Source: Vibrio sp. STUT-A11 (GTDB taxonomy: Bacteria > Pseudomonadota > Gammaproteobacteria > Enterobacterales > Vibrionaceae). From it: 64,000 nt of DNA. The stretch lies in assembly GCF_026000435.1 (NCBI RefSeq), contig NZ_AP026763.1:496001-560000 (forward strand). The letters run 5' to 3'. Positions within the stretch are counted from its first letter, which is position 1; each line of letters opens with the position of its first letter. Positions 54,082-63,995 of the stretch are shown here, in pieces. The translations under genes and the position numbers were made by a program. The notes beneath the pieces are model-generated. The model was not told the origin of the DNA. It searched no databases and saw only the letters and a program-made list of their open reading frames with translations.

Positions 54082-55872
54082 ATGTCTAAACCACTAGCGA
54101 TTACGGATGTGGTCCTGAGGGACGCCCATCAATCATTGTTTGCTACGCGAATGCGTATCGACGATATGCTGCCTATTGCGGCTGAACTGGATAAGATTGG
54201 TTATTGGTCTTTAGAGACTTGGGGTGGGGCAACGTTTGATTCGTGCATTCGATTCCTTGGAGAAGATCCGTGGGAGCGTCTGCGCGAGCTGAAAAAAGCG
54301 ATGCCAAATACACCAATGCAAATGTTACTACGTGGTCAGAACCTTTTAGGATACCGCCATTATGCTGATGATGTAGTAGAGAAGTTTGTTGAGCGTGCGC
54401 ATGCCAATGGTATGGATGTTTTCCGTATTTTTGATGCGATGAATGATGTGAGAAACTTCCAAAAAGCCGTTAAAGCGACTGTGGATGTTGGTGCTCATGC
54501 ACAAGGGACCTTGTCTTACACAACTAGCCCTGTACACAACGCAGACACGTGGGTTGACTTAGCAAAACGTCTGGAAGACTTAGGCTGTCATTCTTTGTGT
54601 ATCAAGGATATGTCGGGTCTTCTAAAACCTTATGAAGCCGAAGAGCTGATTACGCGTATCAAAGCGTCGTGTGATGTGCCACTTGCGCTGCATTGTCATG
54701 CAACTACTGGCCTATCGACCGCAACTGCAATTAAAGCGGTTGAAGCGGGTGTGGACATTCTTGATACTGCGATTTCATCGATGAGTAGTACCTACGGCCA
54801 TACGCCAACAGAAACTGTGGTTGCAATGCTGCAGGGTACAGAGCGTGACACTAACCTGAAACTGGAAGAGATTGAGCCAATTGCCGCTTACTTCCGCGAA
54901 GTTCGGAAGAAATACGCGAAGTGGGAAGGTCAATTAAAAGGCGTAGACTCTCGTATCCTGATTGCTCAGGTTCCTGGTGGCATGTTAACCAACATGGAAG
55001 GCCAGCTTAAAGAACAGGGCGCTGCCGATCGTCTTGATGAAGTACTAGAAGAGATTCCTCGTGTTCGTGAAGATCTTGGTTTCATTCCATTGGTAACACC
55101 AACTTCGCAAATTGTCGGCACTCAGGCGGTTATCAACGTACTGACTGGCGAGCGCTACAAGAGCATTACCAAGGAAACTGCGGGTCTGTTGAAGGGTGAA
55201 TACGGCCAAGCGCCAGCTTCAATAAACGCAGAGTTACAAGCTAAAGTTCTGGAAGGTAAAGAGCCTATCACTTGCCGCCCGGCTGATTTGCTAGAGCCAG
55301 AAATGGAAGCGCTGACAGTTGATCTGATGGATAAAGCGAAATCTGAAGGCATCAAACTGGCGAGCGAAAGAGTTGATGACGTATTAACTTACGCACTATT
55401 CCCTCAAGTTGGTCTTAAATTCCTGAAAAACCGTGGTAACCCTGAAGCGTTTGAGCCAGCTCCTACCTTAGAATCTGCTCAACCTGCTCCGGCACCAGTT
55501 GCTCAAGCATCAGCAGGCGGCGTAGAAACATACAGTGTTCGTGTTGACGGACAAGTTTATGAAGTAGAAGTAGGACCGCAAGGTGAGCTGACGTCGGTAA
55601 CACCTTCAGCAGCGCCAGCGAAAGCAGCGGCTCCAGCAGTACCACCAGCTAACACTTCTGCTGAGTCAGTTCCAGCTCCACTCGCTGGCAACATCTTTAA
55701 AGTCAATGTACAGCCAGGTGCTGAAGTTGCTGAAGGTGACGTGCTACTGATCTTAGAAGCAATGAAGATGGAAACGGAAGTTCGAGCTGCGCGTGGTGGT
55801 GTCGTTCAGGAATTAAATGTCAAAGAAGGTGATGCCGTGACCGTAGGTGCACCTCTTCTTAGCCTGGCATAA
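54082..55872 (+). CDS. oadA: Oxaloacetate decarboxylase alpha subunit
   Basis: Carboxyltransferase that moves CO2 from oxaloacetate to biotin. The 596 residues start ITDVVLRDAHQSLFATRMR (about 6-24; the DxR-type metal site), have HCHATTGLSTATAIKAVEAG (about 207-226), a Pro/Ala linker (about 455-540), and a C-terminal biotinyl domain with the EAMKMETE motif (Lys about 561). It lies between oadG and oadB in one operon. Confidence 0.96.
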   Translation: MSKPLAITDVVLRDAHQSLFATRMRIDDMLPIAAELDKIGYWSLETWGGATFDSCIRFLGEDPWERLRELKKAMPNTPMQMLLRGQNLLGYRHYADDVVEKFVERAHANGMDVFRIFDAMNDVRNFQKAVKATVDVGAHAQGTLSYTTSPVHNADTWVDLAKRLEDLGCHSLCIKDMSGLLKPYEAEELITRIKASCDVPLALHCHATTGLSTATAIKAVEAGVDILDTAISSMSSTYGHTPTETVVAMLQGTERDTNLKLEEIEPIAAYFREVRKKYAKWEGQLKGVDSRILIAQVPGGMLTNMEGQLKEQGAADRLDEVLEEIPRVREDLGFIPLVTPTSQIVGTQAVINVLTGERYKSITKETAGLLKGEYGQAPASINAELQAKVLEGKEPITCRPADLLEPEMEALTVDLMDKAKSEGIKLASERVDDVLTYALFPQVGLKFLKNRGNPEAFEPAPTLESAQPAPAPVAQASAGGVETYSVRVDGQVYEVEVGPQGELTSVTPSAAPAKAAAPAVPPANTSAESVPAPLAGNIFKVNVQPGAEVAEGDVLLILEAMKMETEVRAARGGVVQELNVKEGDAVTVGAPLLSLA

Positions 55873-55881
55873 GGGAGTATC

Positions 55882-57012
55882 ATGGACGGATTGATGACCC
55901 TATGGTTAGAAACAGGGATCGCTAACTTTCAGTTTGGCCAAATCTGTATGATGTTGGTTGGCTGTACTCTGCTGTTTTTGGCGATTCGAAAGGGTTTTGA
56001 ACCCCTGCTTCTACTTCCAATTGGTTTTGGTGCGATTTTAGCTAACATTCCTAATGCGGGTTTCACCGAACCGGGTGGTTTGCTGTACTACGTCTACTAC
56101 ATCGGGATTGAGTCGGGTGTATTCCCGCTGTTGATCTTCATGGGCGTTGGCGCAATGACGGACTTTGGTGCGTTGATTGCCAATCCAAAAACGCTTTGGT
56201 TAGGCGCTGCGGCGCAGTTCGGTATTTTTGCAACGCTATTTGGCGCAATTTTGCTTAACTATGTACCTGGCATGGAGTTCTCCATGGCAGACGCATCGTC
56301 AATTGCGATTATTGGCGGCGCTGATGGCCCAACCGCAATCTTCCTGGCAAGTAAACTGTCCCCAGACTTACTCGGTGCGATTGCAGTTGCGGCATACAGC
56401 TATATGGCGTTGGTACCGATTATTCAGCCACCAATCATGAAAGCGCTAACCACTCAGGAAGAACGTCAGGTGAAAATGGCTCAGCTGCGCCATGTCGGTA
56501 AGTGGGAAAAGGTGATTTTCCCGATGGCAGTGCTTCTGATGACGATTCTGTTTTTACCTTCTGCAACGCCTCTGGTCGGGATGTTCTGTTTAGGTAACTT
56601 GATGCGTGAAGCTGGGGTTGTAGACCGTTTATCTAAGACGGCACAAAACGAGCTGATCAATGTCGTGACCATCTTCCTTGGTCTTGGTGTTGGCTCTAAG
56701 TTACAAGCGGATAAGTTCCTCAACTTAGAAACGCTTGGTATTCTGGCTTTGGGTGCGGTCGCTTTCAGTATCGGCACAGCAGCTGGCGTACTAATGGCGA
56801 AGTTACTCAACAAGTTCTCGAAAGAAGACATCAACCCACTGATTGGTGCGGCTGGAGTTTCTGCTGTACCAATGGCGGCGCGAGTGGTGAACAAAGTGGG
56901 CTTGGATGCAAACCCGCAAAACTTCTTGTTGATGCACGCTATGGGTCCTAACGTAGCGGGTGTTCTTGGCTCTGCAGTAGCGGCGGGTATTCTGCTTGCA
57001 CTGGTCGGTTAG
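55882..57012 (+). CDS. oadB: Oxaloacetate decarboxylase beta subunit, Na+ pump
   Basis: The membrane subunit that decarboxylates carboxybiotin and exports Na+. The 376 residues have about 9 to 11 hydrophobic segments and the Na+-binding signature ADASSIAIIGGADGPTAIF (about 136-154; Asp in IGGADGP) and a second conserved stretch LMREAGVVDRLSKTAQNEL. It is 9 bases after oadA. Na+ coupling fits a marine or brackish organism. Confidence 0.96.
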   Translation: MDGLMTLWLETGIANFQFGQICMMLVGCTLLFLAIRKGFEPLLLLPIGFGAILANIPNAGFTEPGGLLYYVYYIGIESGVFPLLIFMGVGAMTDFGALIANPKTLWLGAAAQFGIFATLFGAILLNYVPGMEFSMADASSIAIIGGADGPTAIFLASKLSPDLLGAIAVAAYSYMALVPIIQPPIMKALTTQEERQVKMAQLRHVGKWEKVIFPMAVLLMTILFLPSATPLVGMFCLGNLMREAGVVDRLSKTAQNELINVVTIFLGLGVGSKLQADKFLNLETLGILALGAVAFSIGTAAGVLMAKLLNKFSKEDINPLIGAAGVSAVPMAARVVNKVGLDANPQNFLLMHAMGPNVAGVLGSAVAAGILLALVG

Positions 57013-57104
57013 TGTGTAGGTAACCCACGAACGCAGTGAGTGCGTCGGGGATTAAATTATCCGCTTACAGCCATTAACTTAGCTAAACAAAATGGTTTAT
57101 AGTC

Positions 57105-57131
57105 AAAGGGATGCTTCGGCATCCCTTTTTT
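57105..57131 (+). terminator. oadGAB terminator
   Basis: AAAGGGATGC-TTCG-GCATCCCTTTTTTAT, a strong tetraloop hairpin with six T. Confidence 0.92.
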
Positions 57132-57312
57132 ATATCAATCACAGTAAAAAAGTGGTCAGAAATAGCGTAGGAAAAAGGCTTGAGAACAAGGCACCATTTT
57201 TCGATAAGTAGTTATTCTACATTCAAAAATGGTAACGCAGTTATCGAGTATTTTAACAAGCTAGAATGAGCAATTATTTACTACGATTGGTATCACTTCT
57301 AAGGAATGGTTT

Positions 57313-58263
57313 ATGGAACACAAACAGATAGTTATCACTGAATTTGGAGATGCAAGCGTACTTGCGATTCAACACGCCCCAACACCGTCACCACAGTCAG
57401 GTGAAGTGTTAATAAAAGTCTCTTTTTCCGGTATTAACCCTATTGATGTAAAGACTCGTGCAGGTCTGGGCTGGGCTGCAGAACAAAACAAAGATAACCT
57501 GCCTTGGGTTCCGGGATACGATGTTTCAGGTGAAGTCGTATCATGTGGTGAGCAAACTTCCCGTTTTGCTGTTGGAGATAAGGTTGCTGGTTTCATTGGT
57601 TTTCCAGTAAGAGGTGGCGGATACAGTCAGTATGTCTGTGTGCCTGAAGCAGAGCTGAGCCACGTTCCAAGTAATGTCAGTTTGGAATCGGCGGCAGTAC
57701 TTCCTCTTGCCGGCCAAACCGCGGCTCAGGCACTGGAGAAAGCTAACGTCACAGAAAGTGATCGTGTTTTAGTGCTTGCTGGTGCGGGTGGCGTAGGACA
57801 CATTGCGGTGCAACTGGCTGTGGCAAGCAAGGCTGAGGTTTTTACAACCTGCAGTGAACGAAATGTCGATTATCTCACTTCACTTGGTGCCCATGCAGTG
57901 AACTATCAACTAGGGCCAGTGTCAGAACGTGTTGAAGACATAGATGTTTTAATTGATTTAGTGGGTGGAGATGCGGCTCTGGACGCTCTCAAATGTCTAA
58001 AGCCTAATGCTAGGATTGTTACTATTCCTACGATTACCGCGGAGCAGATTTGCGAACAAGCGAAACAGTTGGGCTTAGAAGCGAATGGTATGTTGGTTGA
58101 GCCTAAGCCAGAGCAGTTAGATTCATTGCTGTACATGGCGGATGTAGGGCTACTCAAAACAGAGGTTCAACATGTGTATCCAATGGACGAGGTCGTCGCA
58201 GCTCATGAACAAGTGGAGTCTGGGCGCACTCGAGGCAAGGTTTTGCTTGATATGACATGTTAG
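57313..58263 (+). CDS. Zinc-independent MDR alcohol dehydrogenase-like NADP oxidoreductase
   Basis: A quinone-oxidoreductase-type protein of the medium-chain dehydrogenase/reductase superfamily, 316 residues. The N-terminal GroES-like fold has VLIKVSFSGINPIDVKTRAG and PGYDVSGEVV; the Rossmann nucleotide motif is VLVLAGAGGVGHIAVQLA (about 154-171). Zinc ligands are not seen. Substrate unknown. It overlaps the YqaA-family gene by 7 bases, so the two are probably co-translated. Confidence 0.8.
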   Translation: MEHKQIVITEFGDASVLAIQHAPTPSPQSGEVLIKVSFSGINPIDVKTRAGLGWAAEQNKDNLPWVPGYDVSGEVVSCGEQTSRFAVGDKVAGFIGFPVRGGGYSQYVCVPEAELSHVPSNVSLESAAVLPLAGQTAAQALEKANVTESDRVLVLAGAGGVGHIAVQLAVASKAEVFTTCSERNVDYLTSLGAHAVNYQLGPVSERVEDIDVLIDLVGGDAALDALKCLKPNARIVTIPTITAEQICEQAKQLGLEANGMLVEPKPEQLDSLLYMADVGLLKTEVQHVYPMDEVVAAHEQVESGRTRGKVLLDMTC

Positions 58264-58718
58264 AAGCATTCAATGCTGGCTTTGAGAACATTGCGCTGTG
58301 GTTTTCTGGGTCAGCATTATGGGTGCTTTTCATGACAGGTTTTCTCAGTGCTACCTTACTTCCTGGTGGCTCTGAGGCTGGTCTCATTGCTACTCTCTCT
58401 CTAAATCAATATTCCGTCTTTTCCATCATCACTGTAGCTACGATTGGTAATACCCTGGGCGGTTTGACCAACTACTGGCTTGGATTATGGATTCCAAATA
58501 AAACCCAGGATGAAAAACATGGCCATACTGCATTAAAGTGGCTAGCAAAATATGGTTACTGGGCTTTATTTTTCAGCTGGTTACCTATTATTGGTGACCC
58601 GCTGTGCTTAGCGGCAGGATGGTTACGGATGAAATTCCTGCCGTGTGTAATGTTAATATTATTTGGAAAGGCCGCTAGATACAGTCTTCTAGCCGCCATC
58701 TATCTTGGATTATTTTAA
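58257..58718 (+). CDS. yqaA: YqaA family membrane protein (DedA-like)
   Basis: A 153-residue inner-membrane protein with three or four hydrophobic segments, belonging to the SNARE-associated/VTT (DedA-related) superfamily. Typical features are FLSATLLPGGSEAGLIATL (about 29-47), IGNTLGGLTNYWLGLWIP (about 64-81) and WLPIIGDPLCLAAGWLRM (about 110-127). DedA relatives flip phospholipids or undecaprenyl carriers, but the YqaA role is not established. Confidence 0.82.
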   Translation: MLEAFNAGFENIALWFSGSALWVLFMTGFLSATLLPGGSEAGLIATLSLNQYSVFSIITVATIGNTLGGLTNYWLGLWIPNKTQDEKHGHTALKWLAKYGYWALFFSWLPIIGDPLCLAAGWLRMKFLPCVMLILFGKAARYSLLAAIYLGLF

Positions 58719-58727
58719 GGAAAGTAC

Positions 58728-61571
58728 ATGAGAATGTTTTGGGTTGGCGCGTGTTCACTGCTAGTGATCACGGGTTGTGCATCACAATCCCCTGTTTCTT
58801 CACTGCCAGAGGGGGTTACTTTCGTCGAGTCATCACAAGCGGAAGAAGGCAAAGTTAAAATCCCATACCAAAAATACAAGCTTGATAATGGATTGACCGT
58901 CATTCTCGCACCAGAAGATTCAGATCCGCTGGTTCACGTTGATATGACTTATCATGTTGGCTCTGCCCGTGAAGAAATCGGTAAGTCTGGGTTTGCGCAC
59001 TTCTTTGAGCATATGATGTTCCAGGGCTCAGAGAACGTTGCTGATCAAGAGCATTTCAAAATCATCACTGAGGCTGGTGGAACACTCAACGGAACGACCA
59101 ACCGAGATCGCACTAACTACTTTGAAACTGTGCCAGCCAATCAGCTGGAAAAAATGCTTTGGCTCGAATCTGATCGTATGGGCTTTTTGCTTGATGCGGT
59201 ATCACAGCATAAGTTTGAAATTCAACGCTCAACGGTTAAGAACGAACGTGCTCAACGTTATGATAACCGCCCATATGGTTTGATCTGGGAACGCATGTCA
59301 GAAGCGTTGTATCCAGAAGGCCACCCATATTCATGGCAAACCATCGGTTATGTAGAAGATTTAGATCGCGTTGACGTGAATGATCTGAAAGCCTTCTTCT
59401 TACGTTGGTATGGCCCAAATAACGCCACGCTGACGATAGGTGGCGATCTGGATGTTGAAAAGACGCTGACTTGGGTTAACAAGTACTTTGGCTCTATTCC
59501 TCGTGGTCCCGAAGTTGAGAATGCGCCAAAACAGCCCGCAACACTGGCTGAAAGCAAATACATTACGTTAGAAGATCGTATTCAGCAGCCAATGGTGATG
59601 ATCGCGTGGCCAACGACTTACGATGGTGAAGCAAGCCAAGCGTCACTGGATACCTTATCCGAAGTACTTGGCGGCGGGACCAACAGCTTACTTTATCAAG
59701 ATCTGGTGAAAACCCAGAAAGCGGTTGATGCAGGTTCATTTCATGATTGTGCGGAGCTGGCATGTACCTTCTTTGTCTATGCGATGGGAGACTCTGGCGA
59801 CAAGGGAGATTTATCTAAGCTGTACCAAGACCTGGCTCAATCTTTAAATAAATTTGCTGAAACCGGTGTAACGGAAGATCGTTTGGAACAGCTCACTGGT
59901 AAGGCAGAAGCCGATGCGATTTTTGCCTTGCAAAGTGTCAAAGGTAAAGTGACTCAGTTAGCCTCTAACGAAACGTTCTTTGGCCAGCCAGACTTAATTG
60001 AAAAGCAGCTAGAACAAATTCGAGCTGTGACCCCGGATTCCGTTGATAAAGTTTACCGTGATTTTATTCAGGGTAAGTCTAAAGTGACGCTGAGTGTGGT
60101 ACCGACGGGTAAAACGGATTTGGCTGTCAAACCAGCAACTTTTGTTACGCCTGAGCGCACACTCCCTGAATATAAAAAGATCACTGATGATCAACTCGCT
60201 TACCGCCGAGCGACGGATGATTTTGACCGTTCTGTGCAGCCACCAATGGGTGAACCGGTGAAAGCCACTATGCCAGATCTATATGATGTCCATTTCGACA
60301 ATGGTTCTGAGCTTCTAGGCGCTGTGAGCGATGAAACGCCTACCGTTATGATGCAATTCAGCTTGCCTGCAGGCACGCGTTATGTGGAGAAAGGCAAAGA
60401 AGGGTTGGCACAGCTCACCGCATCAATGCTTCAGGAAGGCACGACAAAACGCACTATGGAAGAGATTCAGGCTGAGCTCGATAAACTGGGCAGTGTTATT
60501 TCCGTCGATGCAACCGGATATACCACCAATATCAGTGTTTCTGCTTTGGAGAAAAACCTAGCGCCAACCTTAAAGATCGTCGAAGAGATGTTGCTGTCTC
60601 CTGCTTTCAAACAAGAAGATTTTGAACGCGTGAAACAGCAAGCGCTGGAAGGACTGGTTTATGAGCATCAAAGCCCGAGCTGGATGGCTTCGCAAGCAAG
60701 CCGTCAGGTACTTTACGGTGATTCCATTTTCGCTCGCCCTAAAGACGGCACTCAAGCGGGGATGAAAGCTCTGACACTCAATGATATCCGCGAGTTTTAC
60801 ACAACGCACTACACGCCACATGGTGCTCAGATCACGGTTGTCGGCGATGTGAGCAAACAAGATATCGAGCAAAAGTTAGCGTTCTGGACGAACTGGCAGG
60901 ATGATGCAGCACCGCTGTATGCTCCACAAAGTATACCAGCGTTAGGCCAGCAGAAAGTTCACCTTGTGGACAAACCGGGAGCGCCGCAAAGCGTAGTTAT
61001 GATGGTCCGTCAAGGCGTGCCATACGATGCGACGGGGGAGTTTTTCCTAGGTCAGTTGGCTAACTTCAATTTATCGGGTAACTTCAATAGCCGCATCAAC
61101 CAAAACTTACGTGAAGACAAGGGGTACACGTATGGTGCGTATGGTTACTTCTCTGGTAACCCTGAAACTGGATCTGTTGTATTTACCGCACAAGTCCGTG
61201 CTGATTCGACCGTTGCTTCAATTATAGAGATGAAAAATGAACTGAATGAATTCTCTCAAGCCGGTATGACGGATGATGAGTTGAACTTTATGCGTCAGGC
61301 GGTGGGGCAAAAAGATGCTCTAAAGTATGAAACTCCGACACAAAAAGCGGAGCTCATCAGTAACATCTCTAAATACAACCTCGATAAAGACTATCTTCAG
61401 CAGCGAAATGCGATTGTAGAAACAGTGGACAAGCAGACACTAAATACATTGGCACAGAAGTGGTTTGACCCTAATGATTATCAAATCATTGTAGTTGGCG
61501 ATGCTAAATCACTTCGCCCTCAATTAGAAAAGTTGGGGAAAGACGTAGAAGAGCTTGAAATCATTCGATAG
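58728..61571 (+). CDS. M16 family metallopeptidase lipoprotein
   Basis: A 947-residue zinc peptidase (PqqL/insulinase type) with a lipoprotein signal (LVITGCAS, Cys17). The inverted zinc motif HFFEH is at residues 91-95 (His91, His95, catalytic Glu94) and the downstream Glu ligand is in TVKNERAQR. A second, non-catalytic M16 half follows from about residue 500 (FDNGSELLGAVSDE, GKEGLAQLTASML). It is periplasmic by the signal and might degrade imported or misfolded peptides. It begins 9 bases after yqaA. Confidence 0.88.
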   Translation: MRMFWVGACSLLVITGCASQSPVSSLPEGVTFVESSQAEEGKVKIPYQKYKLDNGLTVILAPEDSDPLVHVDMTYHVGSAREEIGKSGFAHFFEHMMFQGSENVADQEHFKIITEAGGTLNGTTNRDRTNYFETVPANQLEKMLWLESDRMGFLLDAVSQHKFEIQRSTVKNERAQRYDNRPYGLIWERMSEALYPEGHPYSWQTIGYVEDLDRVDVNDLKAFFLRWYGPNNATLTIGGDLDVEKTLTWVNKYFGSIPRGPEVENAPKQPATLAESKYITLEDRIQQPMVMIAWPTTYDGEASQASLDTLSEVLGGGTNSLLYQDLVKTQKAVDAGSFHDCAELACTFFVYAMGDSGDKGDLSKLYQDLAQSLNKFAETGVTEDRLEQLTGKAEADAIFALQSVKGKVTQLASNETFFGQPDLIEKQLEQIRAVTPDSVDKVYRDFIQGKSKVTLSVVPTGKTDLAVKPATFVTPERTLPEYKKITDDQLAYRRATDDFDRSVQPPMGEPVKATMPDLYDVHFDNGSELLGAVSDETPTVMMQFSLPAGTRYVEKGKEGLAQLTASMLQEGTTKRTMEEIQAELDKLGSVISVDATGYTTNISVSALEKNLAPTLKIVEEMLLSPAFKQEDFERVKQQALEGLVYEHQSPSWMASQASRQVLYGDSIFARPKDGTQAGMKALTLNDIREFYTTHYTPHGAQITVVGDVSKQDIEQKLAFWTNWQDDAAPLYAPQSIPALGQQKVHLVDKPGAPQSVVMMVRQGVPYDATGEFFLGQLANFNLSGNFNSRINQNLREDKGYTYGAYGYFSGNPETGSVVFTAQVRADSTVASIIEMKNELNEFSQAGMTDDELNFMRQAVGQKDALKYETPTQKAELISNISKYNLDKDYLQQRNAIVETVDKQTLNTLAQKWFDPNDYQIIVVGDAKSLRPQLEKLGKDVEELEIIR

Positions 61572-61727
61572 AGTACACATCTAATAGCGGAGGGCGTGCT
61601 CTCCGCTATACATCTAGATAAGTAACTTTTCATGGGTTCTTTATCTAGATGAACTGAATATCAATAACTTAGCTTTCACTTGCTTCGGATGGCAAGTGGC
61701 CTGCTCCTAACATAAGCGAACCTCATT

Positions 61728-63293
61728 TTGACTGATTTTGCTGCGCGACTGGAAAAAGTTGCATCAAACCCAGAAGTATTTAAGCAGTTTGGACGCGGTG
61801 TTGAGCGTGAAACTTTACGCTATCGTCAGGATGGACAGCTAGCAACAACACCTCATCCAGAGGGGTTGGGCTCAGCGTTCACGAACCAATGGATTACTAC
61901 GGACTTTTCTGAATCACTATTGGAGTTTATCACTCCGGTTTCTCATGATATTCCGGAGCTAATGGCCCAACTGAAAGATATCCACCACTTTACTCAAACG
62001 AAAATGGCTGAAGAAAAAATGTGGCCACTTTCGATGCCATGTTATGTCGCCAGTGAAGAGAATATTAATCTCGCACAGTATGGTTCCTCTAACTCAGCAC
62101 GAATGAAAACACTCTACCGAGAAGGGCTAAAACGCCGTTACGGGAGTTTGATGCAGATCATCTCAGGAGTGCACTTCAACTTCTCATTCCCTGAATCGTT
62201 TTGGGATGCCCTGTATGGCGAGCAGGATGAAGAAGCTCGTCAGGAAACGAAATCTGATGCGTACTTTGCCCTCATTCGTAATTACTATCGTTTTGGTTGG
62301 ATGATTCCATATTTCTTCGGTGCTTCACCTGCGCTGTGTGGATCGTTTATTCAGGGGCGGGAAACGGATTTGCCGTTTGAAAGTTTGGGTGGCACTTTAT
62401 TCCTGCCGAAATCGACTTCTTTGCGTCTGAGTGATCTCGGATACACGAATAATGCACAGAGCACGCTAAAAATAGGCTTTAATAGTATTGATCAGTACCT
62501 AGAAGGTTTAAGTGATGCTATTCGTCGTCCGTCAGAAGAGTTTGCAAAAATTGGCGTGAAAGTGGATGGTGAGTACCGTCAACTTAACTCAAATATTTTG
62601 CAGATTGAGAACGAATTGTACGCGCCAATTCGCCCTAAACGCGTGGCAAAAAGTGGAGAGAAACCATCAGAAGCATTGAAGCGTGCTGGCGTTGAATATA
62701 TTGAAGTTCGCTCTCTTGATGTGAACCCATTCAGCCCAGTAGGTATCACAGAAGAACAAGTGCGCTTCCTGGATCTGTTCCTGACTTGGGCAGCCTTGTC
62801 TGATTCAGACCCGATGGATAACTGCGAGCTGGAGTGCTGGCGTGATAACTGGAACAAAGTCATTGTTTCTGGTCGTGAAAAAGGCTTGATGCTTCAGATC
62901 GGTTGCCAAGGTGAGCGCCTGCCTCTGCAAGAGTGGGCACATCGTGTGTTTGCCGAGCTACGCCAAATTGCCGTGATGATAGACGAGGTAACTGGTGGCA
63001 GTGCTTACCAACAGGTTTGCGATAAGCTAACTGGCTGGATTGAGGAGCCTGAACTAACGACTTCAGGTCAATTATTGGAACTAACAAAAGAGTTAGGCGG
63101 CTTAGGTAAAGTGGGTTGTTCATTAGGTATGAAGCATCGTGAAGACAATCTGCATCACGGCTACCAATATTACTCACAAGAAATAATGGAGCAGGAAGTC
63201 GCTGCATCTGTTGAAAAGCAAAAGCAAGCAGAGCTGAGTGACACGATGTCTTTTGATGACTTTTTAGAAGACTATTTTGCTTACTTAAAGTAA
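61728..63293 (+). CDS. gshA: Glutamate--cysteine ligase
   Basis: First enzyme of glutathione synthesis. The 521 residues match the type I gamma-GCS family with FGRGVERETLRYRQDGQLAT (about 21-40, the ATP/Glu pocket), FSESLLEFITPVS, IISGVHFNFSFPESFW and YIEVRSLDVNPFSPVGI. The start is TTG at 61728; no ATG lies near, and the sequence MTDFAARLEKVASNPEVF is family-like from that codon. It is followed by the lipoprotein gene and luxS. Confidence 0.95.
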   Translation: MTDFAARLEKVASNPEVFKQFGRGVERETLRYRQDGQLATTPHPEGLGSAFTNQWITTDFSESLLEFITPVSHDIPELMAQLKDIHHFTQTKMAEEKMWPLSMPCYVASEENINLAQYGSSNSARMKTLYREGLKRRYGSLMQIISGVHFNFSFPESFWDALYGEQDEEARQETKSDAYFALIRNYYRFGWMIPYFFGASPALCGSFIQGRETDLPFESLGGTLFLPKSTSLRLSDLGYTNNAQSTLKIGFNSIDQYLEGLSDAIRRPSEEFAKIGVKVDGEYRQLNSNILQIENELYAPIRPKRVAKSGEKPSEALKRAGVEYIEVRSLDVNPFSPVGITEEQVRFLDLFLTWAALSDSDPMDNCELECWRDNWNKVIVSGREKGLMLQIGCQGERLPLQEWAHRVFAELRQIAVMIDEVTGGSAYQQVCDKLTGWIEEPELTTSGQLLELTKELGGLGKVGCSLGMKHREDNLHHGYQYYSQEIMEQEVAASVEKQKQAELSDTMSFDDFLEDYFAYLK

Positions 63294-63314
63294 TAACGCA
63301 ATAGTAAGGATTGG

Positions 63315-63926
63315 GTGGGATTGAATATTAAGCCTCTAGTGGTGTCGGTGTTAGGTTGTGTGTTGCTCGCTGGATGTGCGACGGCACCACCGAAGCAGCA
63401 AGATAATCTATGTGAGATATTCCGCGAGAAATCTGGCTGGTATGATGATGCGAAAGATATGGAAGAAGAGTGGGGTACTCCGATCCATGTCGCGATGGCA
63501 ATCATTAAGCAAGAGAGTGGCTACCGACACGACGCAAAACCACCCAAAGATTATGTGCTGGGCTTTATCCCTTGGGGTAGAGTCAGTAGTGCCTATGGCT
63601 ACGCCCAAGCGCAAGATCCCGCATGGGACGATTTTCAAGAGTCGACCGGGCAAGGTGGATCGCGTACTAACTTTGACGACGCTATGATGTTTGTCGGTTG
63701 GTATACCCACGAAACCCGTCGCCAGCTTGGTATCTCTTTATGGGACCCATATAACCAGTATCTTGCCTATCATGAGGGGAGAGGCGGTTATCAGCGCGGA
63801 ACCTATAAAAGGAAGCCTAGCTTAGTTAAAGTCGCGCGACGTGTAGAACAAACCGCGAAGAATTATGGCTGGCAGCTGAAACAATGTCGTCAGGAACTGG
63901 AAGACAACAGCAGCTGGTTCTTTTAA
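63315..63926 (+). CDS. SLT-like lipoprotein, probable lytic transglycosylase
   Basis: A 203-residue protein with a lipoprotein signal (LLAGCATAPP, Cys21). The sequence IHVAMAIIKQESGYRHDA (about 57-74) has the SLT catalytic-glutamate pattern E-S-G-Y (Glu67), followed by SAYGYAQAQDPAWDDF, NFDDAMMFVGWY and YLAYHEGRGGYQRG, all in the order seen in transglycosylase domains. Peptidoglycan cleavage is inferred. The start is GTG at 63315 (TAAGGA five bases before); a TTG at 63321 is possible. It lies between gshA and probable luxS, as in Vibrio. Confidence 0.75.
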   Translation: MGLNIKPLVVSVLGCVLLAGCATAPPKQQDNLCEIFREKSGWYDDAKDMEEEWGTPIHVAMAIIKQESGYRHDAKPPKDYVLGFIPWGRVSSAYGYAQAQDPAWDDFQESTGQGGSRTNFDDAMMFVGWYTHETRRQLGISLWDPYNQYLAYHEGRGGYQRGTYKRKPSLVKVARRVEQTAKNYGWQLKQCRQELEDNSSWFF

Positions 63927-63995
63927 CCCTCATAGGGATAAACAGAAATCAAACCAATACCGTAAGGTGTTGAGATTACAATCAGGAGAGATGTA